Shown: positions 17,808 to 25,222 of the stretch, one piece after another
How the letters are laid out: every line of letters begins with the position of its first letter
How positions within the stretch are numbered: the first letter of the stretch is position 1
NCBI GenBank assembly: GCA_017547755.1
Contig: JAFYOX010000061.1
Span: 1-64,000 of the forward strand
DNA from: Clostridia bacterium
GTDB taxonomy: Bacteria; Bacillota; Clostridia; Oscillospirales; CAG-272
DNA length: 64,000 bases
Reading direction: 5' to 3'
Made by a program: the position numbers and the translations under genes
The notes under the pieces: model-generated
Told to the model about the DNA's origin: nothing
What the model saw: only the letters and a program-made list of their open reading frames with translations
Databases searched by the model: none

Positions 17808-18560
17808 TCAATAGAGTTCCGCAGCCGTTGCACGGTCGCTGGAAACAAACGTACCGATTTCCTCGCCGTTTACTACCTTGAGGATATTGTCGGGAGAAGA
17901 GAGCGCGAAGACGTACATATCGATCTTCTGCTGTTCAGCAAGTGCGGATGCAGCAACGTCGGTCGCGTGAAGGTCATCCTTCAGGCACTTGTCGTAGGAG
18001 ATCGTCTTATACTTCTTTGCAATGCCCTTGTTTTCTGCCTTGTTCGGGTCGCAGGTATAGATACCGTCGATGTTCTTCGCCATCAGGATGACGTCCGCAT
18101 CGATTTCCGCCGCACGTACAACCGCAGTCGTATCGGTGCTGACGAACGGAATGCCGGTGCCCGCTCCGAAGATAACAACGGTGCCTTCCTTCAGATGAGC
18201 GACTGCCTTGCCGAAATCATACGGTTCCGCGAAGCCGTTCATCGTGATGGGAGTCATGACGGTCGCCTTGCAGTCCTTCTTTTCGATGGCATCCTGCAGG
18301 CGGAGGCAGTTGATCATGGTTGCAAGCATACCCATATGGTCCGCACGCGCACGGGTCACACCCTTGCCGAGCGCACCGCGCCAGATATTGCCCGCACCGA
18401 TAACGATACCGACCTGTACGCCGTCGTCGACCATCTTTTTGATGACGTCGGTGATTTTATCGATGATCTCACAGTCGAAGATTTCTTCGGTTTCGCCGTT
18501 TGCACCCTTTTTGGCGATCGCTTCCCCGGAAAGCTTCAGAAGCACTCTCTTGAATCTCAT
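17808..18560 (-). CDS. pyrH: UMP kinase
   Basis: PyrH phosphorylates UMP to UDP. The 250-residue product is an amino-acid-kinase fold protein with KLSGEA at the N-terminus (residues 9-14), GIVIGAGNIWRG for phosphate binding, ARADHMGMLAT, and DTTAVVRAAEI plus IDGIYTCDP. The start follows GGAGGAAGACAGAC. It has its own promoter and is separated from tsf by a strong terminator. Confidence 0.96.
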   Translation of the reverse strand: MRFKRVLLKLSGEAIAKKGANGETEEIFDCEIIDKITDVIKKMVDDGVQVGIVIGAGNIWRGALGKGVTRARADHMGMLATMINCLRLQDAIEKKDCKATVMTPITMNGFAEPYDFGKAVAHLKEGTVVIFGAGTGIPFVSTDTTAVVRAAEIDADVILMAKNIDGIYTCDPNKAENKGIAKKYKTISYDKCLKDDLHATDVAASALAEQQKIDMYVFALSSPDNILKVVNGEEIGTFVSSDRATAAELY

Positions 18561-18601
18561 GTCTGTCTTCCTCCGAAATGTACTTATATTTTATCTCTCA
18601 T

Positions 18602-18630
18602 ATTTTACAATATCCGTCCGGATTTGTAAA
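18602..18630 (-). promoter_or_regulatory. Sigma-A promoter of pyrH
   Basis: TTTACA (18625-18630), a 17-bp spacer and TAAAAT (18602-18607) on the minus strand lie about 40 bp upstream of the pyrH ATG. Confidence 0.65.
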
Positions 18631-18690
18631 GACCTATTTTGTAAACTAATAAAAAAAGTGTGAAAATCCAGAGAAAATTCCAACTCAGAC

Positions 18691-18721
18691 AAAAATCCCG
18701 CCTGAATCAGGCGGGATTTTT
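18691..18721 (-). terminator. Strong intrinsic terminator after rpsB-tsf
   Basis: A perfect stem CCCGCCTGA/TCAGGCGGG with a minimal loop is flanked by A5 and T5. It lies 70 bases past the tsf stop, so rpsB-tsf and pyrH-frr are separate transcription units. Confidence 0.92.
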
Positions 18722-18790
18722 CTATCGCTTTACGATAAGTTTACGTGAGTATCGTATTGGATATTTTAAATTTATTGTGTAGGGTAAGAC

Positions 18791-19723
18791 TTACGCCTTG
18801 CCGGTGAGCTTTGCGATTTCTTCTGCGAAGTCGTCTTCTCTCTTTTCGAGACCTTCGCCCTTTTCGTAGAGAACGAAGCTGTTGATCTTGATGGAGCCGC
18901 CGAGTTCCTTAGCGGTAGCTGCAACGTACTTAGCGATGGTAAGGCTGTCGTCCTTAACGTAGAGCTGATCTACAAGGCATGCCTTTTCGTAGAACTTGCC
19001 GATACGGCCTTCTACCATCTTAGCGATGATCTGTTCGGGCTTGTTAGCGTTCTTTTCATCGTTCTTGATCTGAGCCATAAGGATTTCCTTTTCTTCAGCG
19101 AGAACGGATGCGGGAACGTCTTCTCTGTTAACGTAGGTCGGAGGAGTACCAGCTGCGATCTGGAGGCAGATGTTCTTTGCGAATTCTGCGAATTCCGGCT
19201 TAGCTGCAACTGCTTCGTCAGCTTCGAACTTAACGATAACGCCTGCCATACCGCCGCCGTGGATGTAGGTGGAGGTTACGCCGTCAACGAGAACGAAACG
19301 ACGGATGTTCATGTTTTCACCGATGGTGAAGATCATGTCCTTGAGCTTAGCTTCAACGGTTTCGAAGGTTTCGTCGAAACGGAGAGCCTTGAGTTCTTCA
19401 ACGGTTGCGGGCTTCTTGTCAACGAGAACCTTGAGGATGCCCTTAACGAATGCCTTGAAGGTATCGTTCTTAGCAACGAAGTCGGTTTCTGCGTTAACTT
19501 CGATCATAGCTGCGGTGCTGCCTTCGGTGTAGATATCAACTACGCCTTCAGCTGCGATTCTGCCGGCCTTCTTGTCAGCCTTGCCGAGACCCTTTTCACG
19601 GAGAACCTTGATAGCTTCGTCGAAGTTACCGTCGGTTTCAACGAGTGCCTTCTTGCATTCCATCATGCCGGCACCGGTCTTAGCTCTGAGTTCGTTTACC
19701 ATCTTAGCGGTGATTGCTGCCAT
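18791..19723 (-). CDS. tsf: Elongation factor Ts
   Basis: EF-Ts exchanges GDP for GTP on EF-Tu. The 310-residue protein has the N-terminal UBA-like helices (LRAKTGAGMMECKKAL), the TDFVAKND core signature, and a duplicated dimerisation/core region. Its codon use is strongly biased (GAA, AAG, GCT), as in rpsB, consistent with high expression. AAGGAG precedes the ATG. It follows rpsB by 56 bases. Confidence 0.97.
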   Translation of the reverse strand: MAAITAKMVNELRAKTGAGMMECKKALVETDGNFDEAIKVLREKGLGKADKKAGRIAAEGVVDIYTEGSTAAMIEVNAETDFVAKNDTFKAFVKGILKVLVDKKPATVEELKALRFDETFETVEAKLKDMIFTIGENMNIRRFVLVDGVTSTYIHGGGMAGVIVKFEADEAVAAKPEFAEFAKNICLQIAAGTPPTYVNREDVPASVLAEEKEILMAQIKNDEKNANKPEQIIAKMVEGRIGKFYEKACLVDQLYVKDDSLTIAKYVAATAKELGGSIKINSFVLYEKGEGLEKREDDFAEEIAKLTGKA

Positions 19724-19779
19724 AATATGAATCTCCTTATCTTAATACTTTATCGATTTTCTGTATGAAAAATGCAGAA

Positions 19780-20523
19780 TTATTCAGCGTCTTCTTCAGC
19801 TTCTGCAGCGGTGATTTCTGCTTCAGCTTCGGTGAGCTGTTCGCCCTGCTTGCCTTCGATAACAGCGTCAGCGATTACGGAGGTGATGAGGCGGATACCG
19901 CGGATTGCGTCGTCGTTGCCGGGGATTACGTAGTCAGCGTCATCGGGGTCGCAGTTGGTGTCAACGATCGCAACAACCGGGATACCGAGCTTCTTGCATT
20001 CGAGAACTGCGTTGTGTTCCTTGCGGGGGTCAACAATGAACACTGCAGCCGGGAGACCCTTCATGTTCTTGATACCGCCGAGGTTCTTGTTGAGGTTGTC
20101 CATTTCCTTGAGGAGAGCAGCAACTTCCTTCTTGGGAAGCATTTCGAATACGCCGTCTTCCTTCATCTTTTCGAGAGAACGGAGTCTTTCGATAGAGGTA
20201 CGGATGGTTCTGTAGTTGGTGAGCATACCGCCGAGCCAACGGATGTTTACATAGTACATGCCGCAGCGTTCTGCTTCTTCGTGGATGGTGTCAGCAGCCT
20301 GCTTCTTGGTACCAACGAAGAGGATGTTGCCGCCTTCAGCAACGGTTTCACGAACGAACATGTAAGCTTCTTCGAACTTCTTGATGGTCTTCTGAAGGTC
20401 GATGATGTAAACGCCGTTTCTTTCGGTGAAGATGTATTCTGCCATCTTCGGGTTCCAGCGTCTGGTGTGGTGACCAAAGTGTACGCCTGCTTCGAGAAGC
20501 TGCTTGATAGATACGATAGACAT
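19780..20523 (-). CDS. rpsB: Small-subunit ribosomal protein S2
   Basis: S2 binds late to the 30S head-body junction. The 247-residue protein begins [20 protein letters not shown], the family N-terminus, and carries [13 protein letters not shown] and the C-terminal [14 protein letters not shown]. The start at 20523 is fixed by AAGGAGGACATTCCT; the frame stays open upstream but that part is the leader. The acidic tail ([14 protein letters not shown]) is unremarkable for Clostridia. Confidence 0.97.
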   Translation of the reverse strand: MSIVSIKQLLEAGVHFGHHTRRWNPKMAEYIFTERNGVYIIDLQKTIKKFEEAYMFVRETVAEGGNILFVGTKKQAADTIHEEAERCGMYYVNIRWLGGMLTNYRTIRTSIERLRSLEKMKEDGVFEMLPKKEVAALLKEMDNLNKNLGGIKNMKGLPAAVFIVDPRKEHNAVLECKKLGIPVVAIVDTNCDPDDADYVIPGNDDAIRGIRLITSVIADAVIEGKQGEQLTEAEAEITAAEAEEDAE

Positions 20524-20526
20524 AGG

Positions 20527-20728
20527 AATGTCCTCCTTCGGTTTTTTTCCACCATGCCGCTCTTCGTTCTGCCGCCGTGTATTTTCGCGGAACTTCATCA
20601 GGTGAGACTCTGCAGCCTGTCCTTTGCCGCGCCATGACCCGAAACTTTATCTTTCGGGCGTATTTGGCACCGGGCAGTCACTTCTACCGGCATGTGTGTT
20701 TTTTCGTACGCCGAAATCAACGCACGTG
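20527..20728 (-). promoter_or_regulatory. Long 5' leader of rpsB, candidate S2 autoregulatory RNA
   Basis: About 200 untranslated bases separate the predicted transcription start from the rpsB ATG. Several short stems are possible, for example CCCGAAA/TTTCGGG. S2 leaders are known in Firmicutes and bind S2; I infer the role from position and length only. Confidence 0.45.
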
Positions 20729-20733
20729 AAGTT

Positions 20734-20762
20734 ATTATAACACATCCCGTATCAAAGTGCAA
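20734..20762 (-). promoter_or_regulatory. Sigma-A promoter of rpsB-tsf
   Basis: TTGCAC (20757-20762), exactly 17 bp, then consensus TATAAT (20734-20739) on the minus strand. Confidence 0.85.
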
Positions 20763-20803
20763 CTACATATTTTCATATTCACATAAAGTTTACAATTATT
20801 TTA

Positions 20804-21106
20804 TCAGAACAGCCAGCCGCCTTTTCTGCGCTTTTCCCTGCCGCATTTTTCCGCGCACGGCTCGCAGCAGAAGTTTTCCGGCATCTCAACAAGAACGGCG
20901 TCTTCCCCGATGCAGACGATCTTTTCCCACGGGATGCGTACCGCGTTCCGTCCGCTGAAAACACCGAAAAGCTGTTCGGTCACGTAGACCGCGCAGATCT
21001 TTCCGCAGTCCGTGTCGATCTGGTAATCGCAGATGTAGCCGATCCGGCGGCCTCCGCAGGTATTGATGACATCCTTTTCACGAAGGTCCGATGTATTGAT
21101 GAGCAT
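20804..21106 (-). CDS. YlmC/YmxH-family PRC-barrel protein, sporulation-associated
   Basis: The 100-residue product has the family opening MLINTSDLREKDVINTCGGR followed by IGYICDYQID, a small PRC-barrel as in Bacillus YlmC and YmxH. The C-terminal tail is cysteine- and basic-rich (CCEPCAEKCGREKRRK), which is unusual and might bind metal. The start at 21106 is chosen because GCGGAGG sits right before it; an ATG at 21121 is the alternative. A sigma-E-like promoter lies upstream. The exact function of the family is unknown. Confidence 0.8.
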   Translation of the reverse strand: MLINTSDLREKDVINTCGGRRIGYICDYQIDTDCGKICAVYVTEQLFGVFSGRNAVRIPWEKIVCIGEDAVLVEMPENFCCEPCAEKCGREKRRKGGWLF

Positions 21107-21138
21107 ATATTCCTCCGCCATGCTGAACTTTTCCTTAT

Positions 21139-21167
21139 TATATATGCTAGCGCATCCCTTTATATCC
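21139..21167 (-). promoter_or_regulatory. Possible sigma-E-type promoter of the ylmC-like gene
   Basis: On the minus strand GGATATA (21161-21167), 14 bp, CATATATA (21139-21146) resembles the Bacillus sigma-E pattern (ATATT, 13-15 bp, CATACA.T). An overlapping TATAAT (21137-21142) without a good -35 is the alternative reading. Confidence 0.35.
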
Positions 21168-21190
21168 GCAATAATTTCAAGGAAAGAACG

Positions 21191-21220
21191 CGGGGAAACC
21201 TTTTGAACAAGGTTCCCCCG
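21191..21220 (-). terminator. Terminator-like hairpin, repeat-family member
   Basis: CGGGGGAACCTTG and its near complement CGGGGAAACCTT form a 12-bp stem 15 bases past the stop of the gene ending at 21235. It resembles the other family hairpins but lacks a clear tail. Confidence 0.6.
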
Positions 21221-21234
21221 TATAATCATTCCGT

Positions 21235-22464
21235 TTATTTTGCAGTGATCAGCACGCCGCCGTTCGACTTCATTTCAAACGCATAGCTGCCGTCTTCACG
21301 CTTTGTAAGAGCCACTTCACCCTCGTTGGAGATCGCCCTGACATCGCGGTCGTCCGCACGGAAAGTCACGGTATAGGTCTTCGGAGCTGCATCCTTCGGG
21401 TCGTCCGAACCGCAGATGAAGAGCGCGTATTCTTCGGTTTCCTTTCTGGATACCATCTGACCGACGAGGATCTCTTCGCCGTTTTCCGCACATACATCGG
21501 CAAATACGCCGGTATTCAGCGCGGCGATCGGCTTCTGATTCACCGCGTTCATCCATTCGGAGCCTTCGAAGCCGACGAAATGCGTGGAAACGCGGCGGTA
21601 CTTCATATACTCGTCCGCAAGAACGCGGATTTCGGCATTGACCTTCTTCAGCTTGTCATACTGTTCGGTCTTTTCGCCATTGGCGTCAAGCACCTGATTG
21701 TGCCACCAGCCGGCAGTATAGCATGCCCACGTGATATTTTCCGCACCGAATGCCATCGCGGAGAACGCCTGATAGCGGAGCTGATTTTCGGTGATCCATT
21801 CTTCCGGACGGCTGGAGTTGACCTGCAGAACGATCCACATGCTGCGGCCGGTATTGCGTGCCGCATCCGCAACGATGCGCAGATTTTCGAGCGCGCCGGT
21901 CACGGAAGCCGCGTACATATAATAGTCGTAACAGATGTAGTCGGAGCCGACGTATTCGCAGTACTTGTCAATATGTTCCGCGTAGGTCGGCGTACCGAGC
22001 TGATTGACCGTTTCTTCCGCATTGTTCTGCGAAACGGACGCATAGTTCGGATACAGGTTGAGGTATGCAAACTGGTTCGGGAAATGCTGATCCATGTAGC
22101 GCATTACCTTGCCGTAATGCGGGAAATCGAGCGCAGACGGTTCGTCACCGGCGTCAATCGACCAGATCGCCGGATGATCAGTGAAATTTTTCGCTGCCGC
22201 CACGTATTTTTCAATGGGATTGTTCGCCGCCATCTGTCCGGCGTTGTTGCCGTCGCCGCCCCACCATCCGGGAACGATGCCGCTGACGATCGCGCCGACG
22301 CTGTATTTTTCGAACAGATCAAGGGTCGGCTTGTCGTAATTCATGCAGATGACGAAATCGATGCCGCATTCGCGGAGGTCACGCACATGATCTTCGGTGC
22401 GTGCGTACGGCTGAAGATGATATACGCCGATGTTCAGGCGTTCACGGTTCATACGTTTGTTCAT
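21235..22464 (-). CDS. TIM-barrel protein, glycoside-hydrolase-like, tandem copy 2
   Basis: The 409-residue product has the layout of a clan GH-A type hydrolase: repeated beta-alpha units, WSIDAGDEPSALDF (residues about 100-113, a candidate acid/base Glu in a DEP motif), GSDYICYDYYMY, and ENITWACYTAGWW, then a C-terminal beta-sandwich-like part. There is no signal peptide, so it acts in the cytosol. The start at 22464 has AGGAGG five bases upstream. The neighbour 20 bases upstream (22485-23762) has the same layout with WDEP. Substrate unknown; it might also be non-catalytic. Confidence 0.6.
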   Translation of the reverse strand: MNKRMNRERLNIGVYHLQPYARTEDHVRDLRECGIDFVICMNYDKPTLDLFEKYSVGAIVSGIVPGWWGGDGNNAGQMAANNPIEKYVAAAKNFTDHPAIWSIDAGDEPSALDFPHYGKVMRYMDQHFPNQFAYLNLYPNYASVSQNNAEETVNQLGTPTYAEHIDKYCEYVGSDYICYDYYMYAASVTGALENLRIVADAARNTGRSMWIVLQVNSSRPEEWITENQLRYQAFSAMAFGAENITWACYTAGWWHNQVLDANGEKTEQYDKLKKVNAEIRVLADEYMKYRRVSTHFVGFEGSEWMNAVNQKPIAALNTGVFADVCAENGEEILVGQMVSRKETEEYALFICGSDDPKDAAPKTYTVTFRADDRDVRAISNEGEVALTKREDGSYAFEMKSNGGVLITAK

Positions 22465-22484
22465 GGTATCCTCCTGCTGAAAAA

Positions 22485-23762
22485 TCAAAGGTTCTTTTCA
22501 AGACGGTATTCGATGGTATACGGTTCTTCTGCCGCAGACTGTACGCGGACGAGCACCGCATCCCCTGCCGCAAGGTCAAACGAGAAGGAAGCGCCTTCCC
22601 CATCCCTGAGTTCCTGACGTCCGGTCGCACGGCTGACACTGTACAGACGAACATTTTCCTTGAACTTCAGTTCGACGGTCTTCGCGCTGTCGAAATCGCG
22701 GTTGAGAACGAGCAGATAGATATTTCCGTAAGCATCTTCGAATTCACCGACGGAAACACGGTCCGCAAGTTCACCGCAGAGCACCGCGCTGTCCGCGATA
22801 TTGTCGCGGAAGTCGTCGTAATACGGATAATCCGCAAGAAGATCGGCGCTGTGGAAGACGTAACGGTTTTCAAGTGCCATCAGCGTATTGCCGAGACGGC
22901 GGAATTCACCGTGGATTTCCTTCTGTTCTTCGAAGAACTGTCCGCGGCTGCCGTCGCCGTTGATGACGGAGCCGACTGCGGTGAACTGCTGAAGCCCCTT
23001 CACACCGTACATTGCCGCTGCATACATCAGCATCCGCACCATCGGGAATTCGAACTTCTTATATTTATAAAGGTTCATTCCCTGATAATAGAACCACAGC
23101 GGCATCTGATATTCGCGTCCGATCTGGCGCATGAGTCCGAGGTCACACCACATCAGCGAATCGTCGAGCTGCTTTTCGTCGGTGTACCAGCGGAGTCCGA
23201 TGGGATAGAAGTCAAGCGAGAGCTGCGGCGGATCGATGATCTCTGCATAGCGGCGCAGATATGCCGGAAATTCGCCGTTTTCCCATGTATACTTCGTGTT
23301 GTAGCTGGGGATCGCCACGGTAAACGGCAGTCTCGCCGGGTCTTCCTTCTGGAAGAGATCCATCTGATACCGCGTTTCGACGAGCTGATCCTCCACGTAC
23401 GGTTCGTCCCAGACGTAGTAGCCGGCTACGCATTTCCACGGACGCAGTTCGTCCGCCAGCTTCCGTGCCACGGACGGCGCGATGTGGCGTTCGAGATTGC
23501 GTTCCTGCATGCCGCCGAACACGGAGAAATCCTGGTACAGCAGAGGCAGATTCAGTTCTTCGCAGATCCGCAGAGCCTCCTGCGCGTGTTCATGGCTCGC
23601 CCAGCCGAGTTCGACCATGTTGAATCCGGCGTCCGCACAGTTTTCCAGCGCGTCGCGCATACTGTCCCCGTGTGCAGCAAACGTGGAGAGGATGAAATTA
23701 TCCTGGAACCACAGTCTGCGCGGATTTCCGATCGGGTACCGCTTCAAAATCCGATGTTCCAT
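22485..23762 (-). CDS. TIM-barrel protein, glycoside-hydrolase-like, tandem copy 1
   Basis: The 425-residue product shows VELGWASHEHAQEAL, then VAGYYVWDEPYVEDQ (a DEP motif in the position of an acid/base Glu), LSLDFYPIG and a C-terminal beta-rich domain (residues about 340-425) as in clan GH-A enzymes. It has no signal peptide. The ATG at 23762 follows AAAGGAGTACAT. The next gene in the operon is probably a diverged duplicate. A dispersed repeat lies just upstream, in the opposite orientation to transcription. Confidence 0.6.
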   Translation of the reverse strand: MEHRILKRYPIGNPRRLWFQDNFILSTFAAHGDSMRDALENCADAGFNMVELGWASHEHAQEALRICEELNLPLLYQDFSVFGGMQERNLERHIAPSVARKLADELRPWKCVAGYYVWDEPYVEDQLVETRYQMDLFQKEDPARLPFTVAIPSYNTKYTWENGEFPAYLRRYAEIIDPPQLSLDFYPIGLRWYTDEKQLDDSLMWCDLGLMRQIGREYQMPLWFYYQGMNLYKYKKFEFPMVRMLMYAAAMYGVKGLQQFTAVGSVINGDGSRGQFFEEQKEIHGEFRRLGNTLMALENRYVFHSADLLADYPYYDDFRDNIADSAVLCGELADRVSVGEFEDAYGNIYLLVLNRDFDSAKTVELKFKENVRLYSVSRATGRQELRDGEGASFSFDLAAGDAVLVRVQSAAEEPYTIEYRLEKNL

Positions 23763-23790
23763 ATGTACTCCTTTCTTTTGTAAAAGGAAA

Positions 23791-23876
23791 TGCGGGTAAA
23801 ACTTTTTGAAAAAAGTTTTCCCCGCACCCCTTTCAAAAACTTTTAACCAAATATATCAACAAAGTTTTGTGCAGAT
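23791..23876 (+). repeat. Dispersed repeat unit, plus orientation, between two minus-strand genes
   Basis: Hairpin 23791-23826 (TGCGGGTAAAACTTTTT and its complement), tail CCCCTTTCAAAAACTTTTAA (from 23827), TATCAACAAAG (23854-23864) and GTGCAGAT (23869-23876). Both flanking genes run on the minus strand, so the hairpin-tail order is backwards for a terminator. Confidence 0.75.
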
Positions 23877-23958
23877 TGTTCGATTTGCAATTTCTTGATC
23901 CTGTTTTCACAGGCGGAAAGTTTCTGTCGGTGTTTTCCTCACCGGTTACTTCATCAAC

Positions 23959-25050
23959 TTAAAATTCCGCCTTGATTTCCGTCGGAACGACTGCGGGCTG
24001 GCGTTCGTAGGGAGATTCGATCGCTACGGGCGCGTTGCTGCGGCTGCTCTTCTGGAAGGACAGCATGATTTCAAGAACGTGGAGCTGCTGCATATAGTTT
24101 GCACGGTGGAGACGACCTTCTTCCATGGCGTCAACCATTTCGGAGAGACCGAGCGCACGGCTGTTGACCGTGAAGCCGGGAACGAGATCCACCTTTTCGT
24201 ACGGCGCACCGCCGCGCTTGATCGTTACTTCACCGCCGAAGGTGTTCGGGTCGGGTACGTGAATCGAGCCGGTTTCGCCGTAAATTTCAATAAATTCGTT
24301 GCGGTCGGTGTAGCTGTCGAAGGATACCGTCAGCGATGCAACCGCGCCGGACTTGAAGCGGATCGCACCGGTGGAGAACGTATCGACTTCAACATCGATT
24401 ACTTCACCCTTGTGGGGTTCGCTGCCGATCACACGCTGCGGGAAGGAAATACGGCCGTATGCCATAACGGAATCTGCCTGACCGAGCAGGTTTACGAGCG
24501 TGGTAACGTAATACGGGCCCATATCGAGCATGGGACCGCCGCCGTTCTTGTAGAAGAATTCCGGGTCCGGATGCCAGCCTTCAGGACCTCTGCCGAGGAA
24601 GAACACGTTTGCGCCGACGATCTTACCGATCGCGCCTTCATCGATAAGACGGCGTGCCGTCTGGATACCAGCACCCATAAAGGTATCCGGTGCGCCGCCG
24701 AGGTACAGATTCTTTTCCTGTGCCAGAGCAACGAGTTCCTTCGCCTTTTCGAGATCGGTCGCAAGCGGCTTTTCGGAATATACGTGCTTGCCGGCAAGAA
24801 GAGCTGCCTTGGTTACACCGTAATGGTCGTTCGGACGGGTGATGTTCAGTACGATGTCCACTTCGGGATCGGCGAACAGTTCGTACATATCCTTGTAAAT
24901 CTTCGTTACGCCGTACGCCGCTGCCTGATTTTCCGCCTTTTCACGCACAAGGTCGCAGACACCCGCTACTTCCAGATTACGGAACGTCTTGGTAATGTTC
25001 GACAGATAGATACCGCTGATGTTCCCGCATCCAACAAATCCGATTTTCAT
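23959..25050 (-). CDS. Gfo/Idh/MocA-family NAD(P)-dependent oxidoreductase
   Basis: These enzymes oxidise or reduce sugars, inositols and derivatives. The 363-residue protein has the Rossmann loop GFVGCGNISG (residues 4-13), the family EKP motif (YSEKPLATD) with the catalytic Lys, and DMGPYYV in the C-terminal domain. CCGGAGGTAAATC precedes the ATG. It lies upstream of the two TIM-barrel genes on the same strand, which suggests a shared sugar route. The substrate is not evident. Confidence 0.9.
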   Translation of the reverse strand: MKIGFVGCGNISGIYLSNITKTFRNLEVAGVCDLVREKAENQAAAYGVTKIYKDMYELFADPEVDIVLNITRPNDHYGVTKAALLAGKHVYSEKPLATDLEKAKELVALAQEKNLYLGGAPDTFMGAGIQTARRLIDEGAIGKIVGANVFFLGRGPEGWHPDPEFFYKNGGGPMLDMGPYYVTTLVNLLGQADSVMAYGRISFPQRVIGSEPHKGEVIDVEVDTFSTGAIRFKSGAVASLTVSFDSYTDRNEFIEIYGETGSIHVPDPNTFGGEVTIKRGGAPYEKVDLVPGFTVNSRALGLSEMVDAMEEGRLHRANYMQQLHVLEIMLSFQKSSRSNAPVAIESPYERQPAVVPTEIKAEF

Positions 25051-25148
25051 GATTTACCTCCGGTAAAATGTTTGAAATATAATCATACAAACAACGGAAA
25101 AGCAAAAATTTCCCGTAATTTGTAAAATCATATTATTTGAGCTCTTAC

Positions 25149-25181
25149 CAAAACAGACCCGCACATAAGGTACGGGTCTGT
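25149..25181 (-). terminator. Intrinsic terminator after the solute-binding lipoprotein gene
   Basis: On the minus strand ACAGACCCG pairs with CGGGTCTGT across an 11-base loop, followed by TTTGG. It lies 42 bases past the stop at 25223. Confidence 0.8.
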
Positions 25182-25222
25182 AGTTTTGATGGAGCTGTAT
25201 TTTTCGGAAAACGCCGACGGTA

